Below are positions 12,501 to 25,800 of a stretch of DNA of 64,000 nucleotides, one piece after another. The number at the start of each line of letters is the position of its first letter. The stretch's first letter is position 1. The DNA is from Struthio camelus (Eukaryota; Chordata; Aves; Struthioniformes; Struthionidae), in the NCBI RefSeq assembly GCF_040807025.1, contig NC_090981.1, forward strand, positions 42,945,817 to 43,009,816, in the 5' to 3' direction. The notes beneath the pieces were generated by a model. It searched no databases. It saw only the letters and a program-made list of their open reading frames with translations, and was not told where the DNA came from. The position numbers and the translations under genes are program-made.

Positions 12501-15500
12501 GGCATAGTCATAGTTTTACTGTACTGATCACCTTACCCTTGCGGGAAAGGAAGCACACTTACCTGTATTATAGTGCAGAGCGCTGCTTATTCTCCATGGG
12601 GGAGGCTAAATGGGGTTTGTTTCACTACTTGCTTTATTCAGCTGTATTTTCTCCACCTCTCACCACAGCTGGGATCTCTTCTCTGGAATAATAGCTGACA
12701 AGACACCTACAGGCTCTGAGCACAATATGGAGAATTTCCACCATGGGGCAGGTGGGTTCTCCCAAGTGTGCAGCTGAAAGGCATTTAAAACATCCACCCA
12801 CACACCCCCCTCCCATACTACACCCCCCCACACACACACCACACCCCCACCCCACTGCTGTAACAACTTGAGGCTCTGCAATGGCTGAGGTCCCCCCAGC
12901 AGTGCCTCTGAGCCATATCAGAGCAGCACAGCATTGTGGTGTCGGGTGATTCTCGTGCTCCAACGAGCAGCTTACCAGTGGGACGCCTTCCCATCAGTTA
13001 TGCTGGGGAGGAGCTGCTCCAGAAGTGAATTATGGCCACAATGTTTGCCAGCAGAGACAAGGTGTTAATAATATGAGAGGAACTGGATTATTTAGCCCAT
13101 AGCAGGGTCAGATTGGAAATGTGTTTTATGATGTTATATAAATTTGATGTTAACAAAAAAAATTGTCCTATGAAGTGTTATCATGACTCAACCTAATGAA
13201 AGAAAAATGGCACCCTCCTCAGTTGCCCAAGGGCTCATATCGCATTTAAGGTGCTTTTAACTTCCAAGATGTTGTATGAACATTTTGAACCCTGTTCAAA
13301 CTGCTGATTTTTCTTTGCTTTGTTAGTCATAATCGCATTTCCTCAAGAGTTCAGTTTCTGCCAGTGGCTTTAAATAAGAACAGAGCTAGAGCAGGGGCCT
13401 AGACAAGCAATCTCAGACAGGAGAGGGGACCTCTGTTACCCTATGAGGAAGAAACGGTGCTCAGTGAGGAGGTGGTATCCCTTGTCCTCTTGCTCACCAG
13501 CATTTGGGCTGTAGGACTGGAAGGTGAACCTCTTTCTTCCCTCAGAGTGGTCCCTCCAAAAGGCGAGCACAAAACCCTCCTGTCCTCTAGCATTCACTTT
13601 TGAGTTGGGTCTGGAGGGAATGAAAGGCAGAGGCAAGGCCATGGGTGCGGGCAGGCAGTGGGCTGACAGCCTAAACTGTGCCTCTTTGCCTCTCCATCCC
13701 AAATACATGCTGTTCTGAAGGTGTTACAGCTGCACAGAGGAAGTGATTTAAGGGTTTAGAGGACTGAGGGCACAGGGAATTACTTCAAGCACTGAAAAGC
13801 TCTAAGCGAAGAGCTTTGCTACGAGGATGGGCAGGATGTCATCATGCTTCATCAGCTCTGACCGAGTGCAGAGCTGAAGTGCAAGGTAGAAGATGATGCA
13901 GAGTAGACAACAAGTTGCATTAGCACCTCTGTTAAAAACAAGCTCCATGTTCACAGCAACAGAAGCCCTAGTTTAGGTTTTCCAACATGAGCGTTAAAGA
14001 TATTCTTTATAATGAAAAAAAAAACCTTGCAGGTGTTGCACAAGACACACAAACCAGTCATAGGTGCCATGTGACTAAGGAATTGCAACAGATGTTGAGG
14101 TGGCTTCTAGGCCTCTAGAGAGGGGCAGTCTCCATACCTCACCTGCCTGGTGCTTGCTGTCCTCCAGCCAGCCCCAAGGGTTACCTGCTAGTCTGGGCAC
14201 CCCCACCAGTTAATGCCACGTTAGCCCAGCTCTGAGCTTTTCACGGGCAAGGCCTTAAAATATGCTGATGTTGCTATCAGTACACTTTTTTTCTGAGCAG
14301 ATAACCTCACAGCTGGTTCAATGGACAAACTCATTTGTCATATTGGGCAAATGGTTTAGATGCAGCGTCATTTGTTCTTTACTCTTTTTTTACAGCTGAA
14401 TTTAACCAAATCTTCAATAACTGGTGAAATTCACAAGTAATGAAGCACACTCTCTCTTCTTTCTTGAAGATATTCAAAGACTCAGCGGCTGAGTGCTTAG
14501 GCTGGTGGCTGGCAGGGTAACTGGGACACCCCCAGCCAAAACCGGGCCTAGGCTCTGCAAAGTGCCTTGTGGGGGAGGGGAGGGGGGCCTGGACTGTTAC
14601 TGGGGCTGAAGCAGAGCTTCAGGTGCCACTTCCAGGCGCTTCAGTCAAAACTCTGACTCTTTCTGGACCTGCTCTCAAGAACAAGTAAAGAGCTGTCTGT
14701 TATGCTGTAATCCTGACTTCCTGCATCCCTTCAGAAAGTGGATGTGTGATAAGAGAACAAACAATGCTGGGTTCTCCTGCTGCCTATGCATGGAGGCCTG
14801 CTCTGGGCCCTTGGGGTCCTGATGGTCCCAGGGGCTCCTCTTGCCACCCTTAGCAACCTTCCCATTGTCAGATAATGCAAGAGGGGCTGAACCCTGCAGT
14901 TTTCCAAGAAACTTTGTAATTCCTAGAGAATTTCAAAGGATTTTGGATTCTGAACTCCCTTGGTGTTTCTGATAATCCTTGCCTAAAATTGCCATATTTA
15001 AACATTGCAAGGCAAGTACATGAAGACAAACCAAGACTGGATTAACATATCCAACAGTTAACTACTCAGTCCCCCAAAGCAGTTTTAGTAACCTTTAAAA
15101 GCAACTTGATGTCAAAGTTCAAAAATAATATGCCTTTCTTCTATTTCCTTAATACTCTTTATGCTCTTGAAAGCCACATAGATATGGTGAAACCACAGAA
15201 GTGGTGGGGAAATATAGTTCACATAAAAGTAGTAATAAAGCTGGATCCGTAGATCTCCTATTAGAGCAACAAGTAGTGTGTTTTTTGTTTTTTTTTTTTT
15301 TTAATTTTTGATATAGAAGTCCTCAGACCTAAAGCAGAAGCAGCACACTTAAAGCTTTGCAAGGCTGGAGTCTGTATTTCTGAAGTCCTACTTACTGAAG
15401 TGACAATTTGTCAGAGAAGAGTAGAGCAGAAGATGACGTTAGCGGGAGATCTGTGACCGAAAAAGGGTAATCGCTGTCTGCAGAGCATTGTGGGTTCATC

Positions 15501-15990
15501 TGGGGTCAGGATGGGGGAAAACCAGAATAAGCCATAAAATTAATGTCTCTGCTGAGTTAATGGTTTTTAGGACTCTGCAGAGTTATGAATTTTAACCCCC
15601 AAGCTCAGCTTTGGAAGGTACTCTGCAGATCTCCCTTGAGGATCACGGCTGAGAAACTGGAGGAGGAGTAGCTGTTCTGCGGGAAATACTCCCTTGGGAA
15701 CCCCGTTTTCCCGATTTCTGTACGAAAGCCGTGTCTGGCACGGAGGGCTGTCTGGTTTTGCCTACACATGTGGATAGTCCCAGCTGCTGGTGCAGGACTA
15801 GGAGGACTGGAGTGTCCCTGAGCCTTGCGGGGCCACAAGAGTGGGTGCGATGGAGCCAGGACCTGCGAGCACCTGGCTGGGGTGCTCCATGGTCCCTGCT
15901 CTGTTGGGAGCCTGGCCGGGAGGCCTGGGATGTGGCCTGACCTTGCCCTTAACCTAGGGGAGCCCTGGTGGTGCCCGTCCTGGCCCTCTG
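3561..15990. other. Intergenic DNA between S100Z and CRHBP
   Basis: About 12.4 kb with no recognisable protein gene. It contains an A-run near 7277-7291, a 12-nt C-run at 9396-9407, a C/A-rich low-complexity tract at 12793-12855, a T-run at 15281-15302 and one small exon-like segment at 10891-10923. Otherwise it is unremarkable unique-looking sequence. Confidence 0.6.
12793..12855. repeat. C/CA-rich low-complexity tract
   Basis: Nearly pure C and A over about 60 nt, with C-runs of 4-7 separated by CACA segments. The complementary strand therefore carries several runs of G spaced by short T/G loops. Confidence 0.85.
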
Positions 15991-15999
15991 AAGGACCCT

Positions 16000-16400
16000 T
16001 CCTCTCCCCCGCAGCCGCGAGAGCCGGGGCGGCTCCCGGTGCCGGTGCCGGGCTGCCAGGGAGGGCGGCTGAGGGAGTTTCCTCTGGCCCTTCCCACCCT
16101 GGCACTAATCCACTTTTTCTTCACCTGAGCTGGCTCCAGTGAGGAGCCCCATGGGGGAGGGCAGGGGAAAACAGGCAGGTTCGCGGCTTAGGGCTCCTGT
16201 TGCGCTTGGGGCAGGAGCTGATGCCCGGCGAGGGGGCCAGGAGCGCCCCGTTGGTGTCGGGGCCTCGGCGGCAGCGCAGGCACTGCTCCATGCCGAGAGG
16301 GAGCCGGGAGGCGCCGCTGTGGCCCTTGCTCTTTGCAGGTCCGAAATGCCCTCACTGTGCCGGGGGCACGGGGGGGTGCCTTGTTTCTTACTTTGCCTTT
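16000..16400. promoter_or_regulatory. CpG-rich block upstream of CRHBP
   Basis: Sharply GC-rich, with many CpG dinucleotides (clusters at about 16015-16075 and 16200-16330) compared with the AT-rich flanks. It ends about 250 nt before the CRHBP TATA box. It looks like a small CpG island next to the promoter. The open reading frames across it on both strands are a side effect of its base composition. Confidence 0.6.
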
Positions 16401-16555
16401 GAGTAACGGGAAATGCATGTAGTTTGCCAGTGTCCCAGGTGCAGGCAGCTCCCGAGAGCTTTTTTAGCTTTGCCAGACAAAGGTAAGTAGAGAAGACATC
16501 TGCCAGCGAGGAGAGTGCGGCTGGCTTGGAAATTTGTGGCTGTGATTTGGACCCT

Positions 16556-16560
16556 CGTCA
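16556..16560 (-). promoter_or_regulatory. cAMP-response-element half site, CRHBP promoter
   Basis: CGTCA (TGACG on the other strand) lies about 120-125 nt upstream of the start site predicted from the TATA box. Mammalian CRHBP promoters are known to be cAMP-inducible through a CRE at a similar distance. This is only a 5-bp half site, so the assignment rests on its position. Confidence 0.35.
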
Positions 16561-16651
16561 TACCCACGTACTGTGTCACTGCGAGAGGAATTCAGTTACC
16601 ATGGGTTACCCTATCAGTACGGGGACCAAGTGCCTCCCCTCCCAACCGCTC

Positions 16652-16659
16652 TATAAAAA
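16652..16659 (+). promoter_or_regulatory. CRHBP: TATA box of CRHBP
   Basis: TATAAAAA lies about 100 nt upstream of the CRHBP start codon. Transcription would be expected to begin near 16680, giving a 5'UTR of about 75 nt. Mammalian CRHBP also has a TATA-type promoter. Confidence 0.7.
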
Positions 16660-16757
16660 GAGTCTGTCAAAGATACCCCACCGGCTGCTGCCTATCTGCA
16701 CAGGCTGAGAGAAGCGTGGCCCTGGGAGAGAGGGAGGGACGCGACAGAAGTGCCAGC

Positions 16758-16838
16758 ATGCCTTCTGCTTTCCGATTTCAGTGCCACTTCGTTCTCATCT
16801 TCCTGGCAGCCCTGAAGGGGGAAACCAGATACCTAGAG
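16758..16838 (+). CDS. CRHBP: CRHBP coding exon 1 (residues 1-27)
   Basis: Start ATG at 16758 (context AGCATGC). Encodes the signal peptide, with hydrophobic core FVLIFLAAL, and the first mature residues. Phase-0 donor GAG|GTGAGC. Confidence 0.95.
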
Positions 16839-19800
16839 GTGAGCAATGCGCCACGCTGGGCTTTTCCCACTTTCTTCCAACTTGCGTTTCCAGCTTCAGA
16901 GCATCCTGCTTTTCATCTCTCCCTTCCTATTCCCGTTCCCCACCCCCCCCCGCACAAACCAACACTTAACTACAATTTTAATGCAACAGGCATTTCCCCC
17001 CTCCTCATTTCTCTTGTTTATCTTCCCTTTTCTCAAACTTGCATTTTTGCTAAGGAGTTGTGAGACTTGCTGAGTGCTGGACTTCTGGGCTCATCTCTTT
17101 CGTGCCAGGTTTGTTCCTCTCTCAAGCAGGTTGCCTCAGACCTTGGCAGGTTTCTGACAAAGCTCTTCCACAGCTACACCATTTTTGGAGGAGGGATTTA
17201 ATCTGCCAGTGCCAATTCCAGGGAGGTACAGAGAGGGGACCACGTTTCATTTTGTCCCAGCCTCTTCTTACCCTGTTTCCCTCACCAGGTGAGGGATGCT
17301 GGTGAAGATGAGCCTTTTCTACTCCTCAGCGAAGATCTGAAACGAGAGCTGTCGGCAGGGCAGATCTACCGGCGGTCACTCAGTGAGTTTCTTTAGTTCT
17401 CTGTTGGGGACTCCCAACACAGGGGAGAGCTCGGGACTAGGGGAGAGGAAAGGGGGCTGCTTGGGAGCGAGGGGGCTGCCAGTAATTTTTGAGAGAAGCG
17501 GAGGGGAAGGAAAAAACGTTTTAAAAACTCAGGAAACTGTAGTTAAGGCAGACAGATGGAAATAGGGCTCTGAAGGAAGAAGAGGTGAGCTCAGAGCTGG
17601 CGTCCTGACCAGAAGGAGTAGGGTGGAGGTGACCAGCCTATGTCCCTGGGATGGAGGTGACCTTCAGGGAAGGGCAGTGAGCTCCAGGGGAAGGGATGGG
17701 TGGAAAGGCTGTGATTAGAGAGAAATTCGAAGGAAGTGAGAGTATATATACTTGCATGCACATGCATATGCACATGCATACACACACGCGCACACACACA
17801 CAGTTTTCAGTTCAGAGATGCTTCAGCATGTCAGTGCCTCTCTCTCTCATCACACACACTCGCGCACACACATGCCGAGTTGCTGTTGTCTCCTTAGTGC
17901 TCAGCAAGCTCGTTGTTCCTTCAGCAGAGCCTCCCTGACCCCCTTCCCCCATCCTCAGCGGAGGGTCTCTCCCTCTCTCTCCCTCCTCTTTCCCGCTCGC
18001 TGCTGGCAGCTCGCGCTGTCGGAGGTGGCGCCAGGTCTCCCTCCCTGGAGGAGGGCTGAGGCATGTCCCCGGGGCTCTGTTTCTGCAGGATGCATTGACA
18101 TGCTGAGCATAGAGGGGCAGTTCACCTTCACTGCAGAGCAGCCCCAGCTGCACTGTGCCACCTTCTTCATCGGGGACCCTGAGGAGCTCATCACCATAGA
18201 CTATGACTTTGTGAACATTGACTGCCAAGGAGGCGATTTCCTGAAGGTAAGCTGGCAAGTCCTGCTGCTCTTCCCTTCCTCTCCTCCAGTTATTCAAGTG
18301 TGGGGTTATGTGCAGAAGGGATGGATGAATGTGTGTGCACACAAGTGCGTGTGCGTGCGGGTAGAACAGGATTTTGCCAAGCAGCTGCCTGTGGGACGTC
18401 TTGTCCCTCCTCCCTCAGACCCTTGGGAACAGCCTGTCCCCGCAAGGCACAGTCTGATGCAGGCGGAGACTCCGTCTCCCTGCCACAGCACAGCCTCTCC
18501 TGAACTTCTCCAGGAATTTTATTTTCCCAGACTGAAGAGCACACCTCTGTTGAGTTCCTGTATCTGGGGGATAGTTTGAAAAGAAAAGTTTAGTCTATAC
18601 AAGCCAACCCTCTCAGCCTGATTAGGAGGGCTTTGTTATTGCTTTTGTAACACCGTGAATCATATGAACCCTGCGGATAATGACACTGCTCTCTAAACTG
18701 CTGTTTCTGCTCCAAGATCTCCGCTCTATGCTCATTTAGCATTTTGTTTATTGAGTGGATCGTTTCAGTCTTTCTTTTAAATGGCCCTATTAGAGCTCTT
18801 CAGGGCATTCACTCGAATGAATTTCATGACTCAGAGCCATTTACATTCCAGAACCAACAAACTTTATCAGAGCGTTTTCCTGGTAGGGAGAAATGTTGGC
18901 CAAGTCCTGAATTCAGTTCCGGAGACAAGGGGAGGCTCGAAGGTGCCTGCTCCCTCCCCTCACCTTGCACTCTGCCCTTTGCACTGCAGCAGCTGTGCAC
19001 GGCACAGACCCCATCCTGCCTGACAGTGAGCTGAGCTCTGAGGAGGAGGAGGAGACGGCGTAAGGAAAGTTGTCTTTTAGCCCCTCATCTCTCCCTTGGA
19101 GAGATGCTGCCCTCCTGCTTGTTTTCCCTTGTGGAATCCTCTCTCTCTGTCCTTTACTTCTGGCTGGGATCTCTTCAAATGCTGTCCTGCCCTAGCTATG
19201 GGCTGTGCTGGGGAGGCTGATTTCAGGATTTTGCACCTAGACTTACAGCCATGTGTAAAGGCTAGAAAAATGACAAGAGACCTTCGAGGTTTTCTAGTTT
19301 TCCTTTCTCTTTGACTGTGGGGGCCCTCAGTTTGTTTATTATGATACAGAATTTATAAAGACGTTTTTTTCCCCTCATGTAATTTGAGCACTCGCATCTC
19401 ATTACTTCAGAAAATTTGCAGTTCTAGAAAACCCAGAGACTGATTCTGCAGCTCTGCCATAAGAAGGTCCCACGCATATTCACGTTAGGATTACTCACCT
19501 AAGCAGAGGCAGAATCTGGTCCTTAGACATTCAAAGTATCAGCAAAGAACAACTGAAGTGCAGAAGAAATTACCAAGTGAGAGCAGCTAGGAGGCAATTG
19601 GAACAGCAAGGAAGGTAACTGTTCAGCTACGCTAGAGTTAATGCAGATTTCTAGCTCTGACATACGTCTGACACGTTTCCCTGAACATGATGAGGGCAAA
19701 TTTGTTGCTATTTTGGTTGTGAAGGAACAATTTGTAGTTGTTGCTGCTTAAGATCCAGCCAAGTAGGCAGCATTTGTTCTGCTTTGTAGTGGTTAGGATG

Positions 19801-22800
19801 AGCTGGAAGATGCAGAAGCGAGCAATACCTCTGTCAGTAATTCCTCTCCTAAACCGCTGCTCTTCCACCCTGAAGCATCAATGCTCGGGAATGCCTCCAG
19901 GCCAACTAGAGACCAGCTGTAAAGCAGCATGTATGATGGAAAATTACGGGCCATGTCAATGGAATTAATGCCTAGAGCTTGAAAAGGGTGACCTATGTTT
20001 GATGTAGCTTCCAAATCAAGTTGTTCAAACACTTGGCTTAATAACAGTGGAATTACAACAGTAATAAATCCCCAAATTGATGCTAACTTGATGATGGAAC
20101 AAAGAGTTGCCTCCTTCTAAAATGTCGCCAACGTTGTCACTTGAAGGAAGTAAAAATGACATTAAAATGTATACACATCCATTTCCTGAATTTTGGTTGA
20201 ATAATTAGTAAAATATCAGGAAATACAGAAGTACAAAGTATTTCTTTTTAATTGGAGACTTCGAACAAGTCATCTGGTGTCAGAATAACAAAGGTCTATG
20301 AAACCAGCAGGTTATCTCTGCAATACTTTGTGTCCTTTTTAAACTGGCAGAATAATTAAAAAAACAGAAAACAAAAAACTCTGGTTTATATTCTTGAATG
20401 CCTTTAGGTATTTGATGGCTGGATACTCAAAGGAGAGAAATTTCCTAGTTCCTTGGACCATCCCCTCCCCACTTCTCAAAGATATGTAGACTTTTGTGAA
20501 AGTGGTAATATTCAGAGGAGCATCAGGTCATCGCAGAACGTGGCAATGATCTTCTTCAGGATTCACCAGCCAGGCAATGGATTTACTGTCACTGTCAAGA
20601 AAAATGCCAACCTTTTCCGTAAGTCTGATTTTTGTCTTTTCAAATGGGCTTGCATTCTGGGCAGAAATCAAAATGAATATATCAGTTTGCTCTCTCTGAT
20701 ACTATCTGCACTGAAATAGTTCCAATAACACTCCAGTGGACCCACATGCACCTGCATGGCTGAGGATTTGATCTAGGCTCAGTATATGTCTCAAAAAAGA
20801 AAATTAGTGAAGTATAAAACATAACTTAAGCAGGGCTTCTACGTTCAGGAGCCAAAAGTTGACTGTTTCAAAGAAGATCTATTTCAGTCTAATATTGTCA
20901 TGTTCAGCCACGTTTGGTTGGAACAAACAGTATTCACGAAGAGATTTTATGCTCAGCAATTTTTAGTTCTCGATGAAGAAAAAGGAAAAAATATTTGAAA
21001 ATGTTCAACAGTACAAACAGCGTATTGAACAGTTATGTGAAAAGTGATATTTGATTACGAGGGTCTACTTGCAGGTTATTTCCCTAAGCCTCAGAGCTGG
21101 CAAGGTACAAATGGTGGTTACTTGCATAATTTTTTTCAAGACAGGACAGGAGATCTGGCTTAAATATTTGACAACTATTATTCAGGCCAGTCTGGTTCAT
21201 CTGCCTTGCCATGCAAAGGCTGAAGATAACAGCATACCTGCCCTGCTCTTACGCCAGATTACTCAGACATGAGGCTGGAAGCTGTGTCTCCACATTGATG
21301 TGGCTCTGTGCCCATGAATGCGATTATTCTGTGCAACTGCTGGAGCTGGCTTGTGTTCATTCACCTTGGAGCGCAGGCAGAAGAAATTGCACAGCTCCAT
21401 GTCTGCATGGAGATCCCCTTGGGCTGCATCCCAGCTAGGCATATGCAGAGAGGATAACTTACTGTCTTACCTGAATGGTTGAACTTCAAGTTTAAGATAA
21501 AGTCAGCACTCTTCTGCTCTAGTTTCAATTTTTTCAGGGTAAGGAACTGCTTAGTTAAGAGAAGTAGAATAAGACTTAGGGTTTTTTTTATATTTATATA
21601 TATAGCAATGTCAGGAAATAACAAGACAAAATAAATACAGAATTAAATGAAGGCTTTGCATCCCTATTTAGCCTCCTTCAAACTGGCACCCCCCAATGAA
21701 CAGGGAATTTCTAGAGAACAAATGCAGAAAAAACATATTTTTTCAGCATTTGGTTATACATCTCAGTAATGAAATCATCTGTTCTTTGTGAGTACCAAAC
21801 ATACATGATTTTGCTACATGCAGGCAATGATGACTGCACAACTAACTCTTGCACCTTCTCTCTGTGCCCCAGCTTGCAATGTCATCTCTCAGACTCCTTC
21901 TGGAAGATTTACCATGGTCATTCCTCATCAGCACAGAAACTGCAGCTTTTCTATAATTTACCCAGTGGTGATAAAAATATCTGATCTTATCCTGGGACAT
22001 TTAAACGGCCTCTTTTTAAAGGTGAGGTTTTTTTGTTCCATAATAAATTACTACCAAGTGCAATTTTCCTGAGACTGGAAGAGGGAAGGAGGAGGGGGTG
22101 AAGCAGGGGTAGCCTCTGCCGTCAGCACTGGTTGTTAAGGCGTGCATGCTCTGGATCACATGTGCAACTGCTGTGGGCTCTGGTTCCCCCACAGAGATCG
22201 AAGCTGGGTCTGTCCCTGTTGCTATTGTCCCTGTAATGTTGCAGAGGCAATCAAATTATGCAAAGTACCATTAAGGCATGTAAATATTGCTTGCCATAAC
22301 AAAGGCTAAGATTCTCATTAGAAAGAAGAGAGCAGTTGCCCAGAGAGCTGTCTGTCTGCATTTAAGCTAATGAAAGCAGCAGCGGTTCTGAACAGACGCC
22401 GATTAGATATTGAGGTACTTATTGTAAACACATTTGTATTTTCACTAGATCCCCTGCTCAGTGTGCTGAGCATCCTCTGCTCCATTTTTTCCGGCACGCA
22501 GCACAGGGGCTGAGGTTTGGCTGCAGCATCTGGGTGCTTGCTGGCAGCCAGTGGCCAGGTAGGAGAGGACAAGAGCTGTTGCTGCCACCCTGTACCCAGG
22601 AGCTCTGAAAAAGTGTAAATTTTAAAATGTCCACAAAGGTAGGACCAGAATTTGGCCCTCAGACACCGTGGGAAAGGGAAAATGAAGTTTGTTATTTTGC
22701 TGCCAATGCGACTGGTGGCCTAGGTCCTTCGCTGGGATTGCAAGTGTTTGAAATGTAGTCAGGGCTCAGGACTCCCACGTGCAAGGTGCTGTCCAGGCAC

Positions 22801-25800
22801 AGGACCCAAGAAGGTGGCAATACAGAAGACAACTGATGGATGCAGGCAGACCAAAAAAAAAGTGACAGAGTCTTTGTCAGGGCAACATATAGGGGTCTTT
22901 GCACATTAGTTTGCATTTTTGAGAGGATTGCATCAAAGACAAGTTTTAAAGAAGGGCTTAGAGCAAAATGAAGAAAGAGCTATTTGGGTCTGTGTGTGGT
23001 TCCCAAGCATAATAGGCAGCGTGGGTGAAGGTACCAAATATTTTTTTGTTGATTTAAGAAATGAGCAAAAAAGTTTAGCCTTGTGTGCTGATCAGCAACA
23101 GGAACTGATCTTTAAATATTGCAGAAAAGATGATAGATTGGGAGGGTGCTGGTCTTCGAACCTGGGCTGAAAAGGGTTGTGACACAGGAAGAGGAGCTAC
23201 AAGGAGTGCTTTCACAATGTAATACTGAGGTCCGAGATTTAGGAAGAAGTCACTGGAAACTGGTGAGATCCATTTCACTGTGGCACAAGAAAGCAGGGCT
23301 GAATTTTGGGTGATGAACTCCAAGGTGCATGTTCAGTGGGAAGGAGGCTCGGGGAGGTCACTGGAGGGATTCGTGGAGTTTTTAGGAGTCAATTAAGTCT
23401 TGCTCATATGGTGAAGGGAACGAAGCAGGATGCAGACATTGAGGAAGGAAAGGGCTGAGTGCAGGTGGGAAGTCATCCGGATCAAGGAGCAGGGTTGCAA
23501 GCGCGGAGAGAGACCAGCTAATGATCAGACAGGGAATTCAGCTTGCGGAGTGGCATCTGAGGACAAAATCAGCCAAGCATTAAATGAAGTGTGGATTTGG
23601 AACGCCAGATTACTCGTCTCAAACTAATTAGTCGTTCACAGAGACTCTGACCCTCCCTTATCAGAAAGAGGGAGACCTCCAAGACCTCCACTTTATTAGC
23701 CAAGAAAAAAAGGCAAAACAAGGCAATTAAATTTTAAGCCTTTTGTGTGCAAGGAGAACTCATCTTCTTCCCTTATAAACTAGCTATAAAGAGTTGTAGA
23801 CCCAGTTCTGCAGTCAAAGCTAGATGCCCTTGCCCCTCCAGGAGCTCCATCTTCCCTCTTGATGTCTGTGAACCAGTGGCAACATGACTGACTGATCACT
23901 CAGGATGATTAGATGTGTCCAAAATGTGTCCAAAACTGGCCTTTGAGAGGGGGGCCAAAAGAGTTGGTTTATTCAGCAGCGGGCAGACAAGGGACTAGAA
24001 CAGGAGAACAGGTAAAGAAATCAAACGCTTAAGCAGCAGCATACGGGTCAGAGGCCAAAGGAGTGCAAGGGGTCTGCGCAAGATACTTTTGTCAAACAGC
24101 ACGAACTTTCAGAAAAAAGGATTGGTAGGTGTAATATAGAGTAAGCTACTGCCCTGCAAAAATACTGTTTTGGTTAATTCCTACTTCATCTAAACTTTGC
24201 TGCAATAGCACATTTTAGTAACTCTTATTGCTTAGGAATTTAAAAGTACGATACAGTGGAGCTTAAGTTACTGCCTGTCAGCCAAGTGTGGGCACACCGT
24301 CAGTGCATGACTCGATTAATCTAATTACATGCCTAAACCCTAGGATCAGATTGTTTATCTGCACTGAAATCAATTGAATCAACACTTTACCTAGCTGTAA
24401 TTTTCAGAGCCCACTTAGGTCTTTCTTTGGAATCTCTAAAGAACATTAACTTGCTAATGTCAAATTGAAGAATTATTACTGGGGATAAGAACGATCTGAT
24501 TTCTCACAGGTTTGAGCATGAAGGACTTCTAAGACCTGCTATTGACCGCAGTCATGTCTGGAGAATGGTTACATTTTGAAGATATATAATAAATAAATTT
24601 TAATCTTTATCTTTTTAGAAACCATCAGCAGGCTGTGCAGGAGTGGGAGATTTTGTAGAGCTGTTGGGAGGAACTGGCTTAGACCCTTCCAAGATGTTTC
24701 CACTAGCTGATCTCTGTCACTCCTTTCATGGGTCTGGTGAGAGCTCCTTCTCCCACTTACATCTCTGCATGATAAAATAATAATAATGAGAGGGAGTCCT
24801 GCAGAGCCCACCCAAATCTGGACTTCCTGCTAGACTCGTGAACTTCATGTGTAGCAGAACACGAGAACTGAAGCTATTCAGCCAGGGTGTTTGGCACAGC
24901 AAACACATGAACACTTTCACTTGCCCCGGCAATAATCCTTATAACAAGGTTAGGCTATATTTATTTCTAAAAACACTTGTCATATGACAGATATGGCTAT
25001 TAGAGAGCCTCAACAGACAGATGACCCTGGAAATTCATAATAAATTAAGGCAGACTGATTATGTTTTTTATTGAGGAGTTGTTCCTCACTTACACAGTGT
25101 TCCCAAAGTCATTTTTTCTGCTGCAGAAATAAACACATACAACCAAAAACCTCAGAGCTTTCACTCACTGCTTCAGACCCTGGGGGAGCCCTGAGCCTGT
25201 GTTTCACAATCATGCAAGGTTAGTGATCTCTTTCTCAGCACAGAAACAATAATTCACAGTTCCCCTAATCTTTCATGCAGAAGAGTAAAAAGTGTAGCAG
25301 TGATGACATGGGCAGGCCTCTGTGAAACACGTGCATGTGTGGCTGATGGAGTATTTGACCTTAGAGTGTAAATGAGTATACTGGAGGGGTGGCATTTCCT
25401 CAGGGTTAGAGAGAGCAGGAGCGTTCCTGGCACATCTCCATTGCCTTTTGTGGCACCACAACCTAATGGTCCAGGCACTGTTTAAGGCTTTAACCAAAAA
25501 GCACTGGTACTAAGCATATGCTGAGCACTGCAGTGAGATTTAAACGTGCTTTCCTGGCTGTGTAAAAGAGTGTTCTGGCCAGACAGAAGCGGGGATCACA
25601 TCTTGCCAGCTCATGCTCTTTAAATGACCTACAGCAATTCTTCTCAAATGGGCAAGGCACTCTGAATTTTGCCAAATCCCTGCTAAAGCAGCCATCTAAA
25701 AGCAGTGGTTGGTGATATGCTTCACAGGCTTGATTTTTTCCCTAGAATGTGTCCATGTTGGGCATCTCCATTTGAGTTTGTCTTAGTAGGACTCTTAAAT

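Noticed and set aside
15605-16142. 166-codon frame on - and 105-codon frame on + upstream of CRHBP
   Set aside because: Both lie in the CpG-rich block, overlap each other and match no protein I recognise.
17752-18579. 275-codon + frame through CRHBP intron 2 and exon 3
   Set aside because: Only 18089-18246 is coding. The rest is open because of CA repeats and pyrimidine tracts in the intron.
23148-23165. Minus-strand GGTTCGAAGACC resembling a tRNA B box
   Set aside because: The flanking bases do not pair to form a T-arm stem, and no acceptor or anticodon arm can be drawn.
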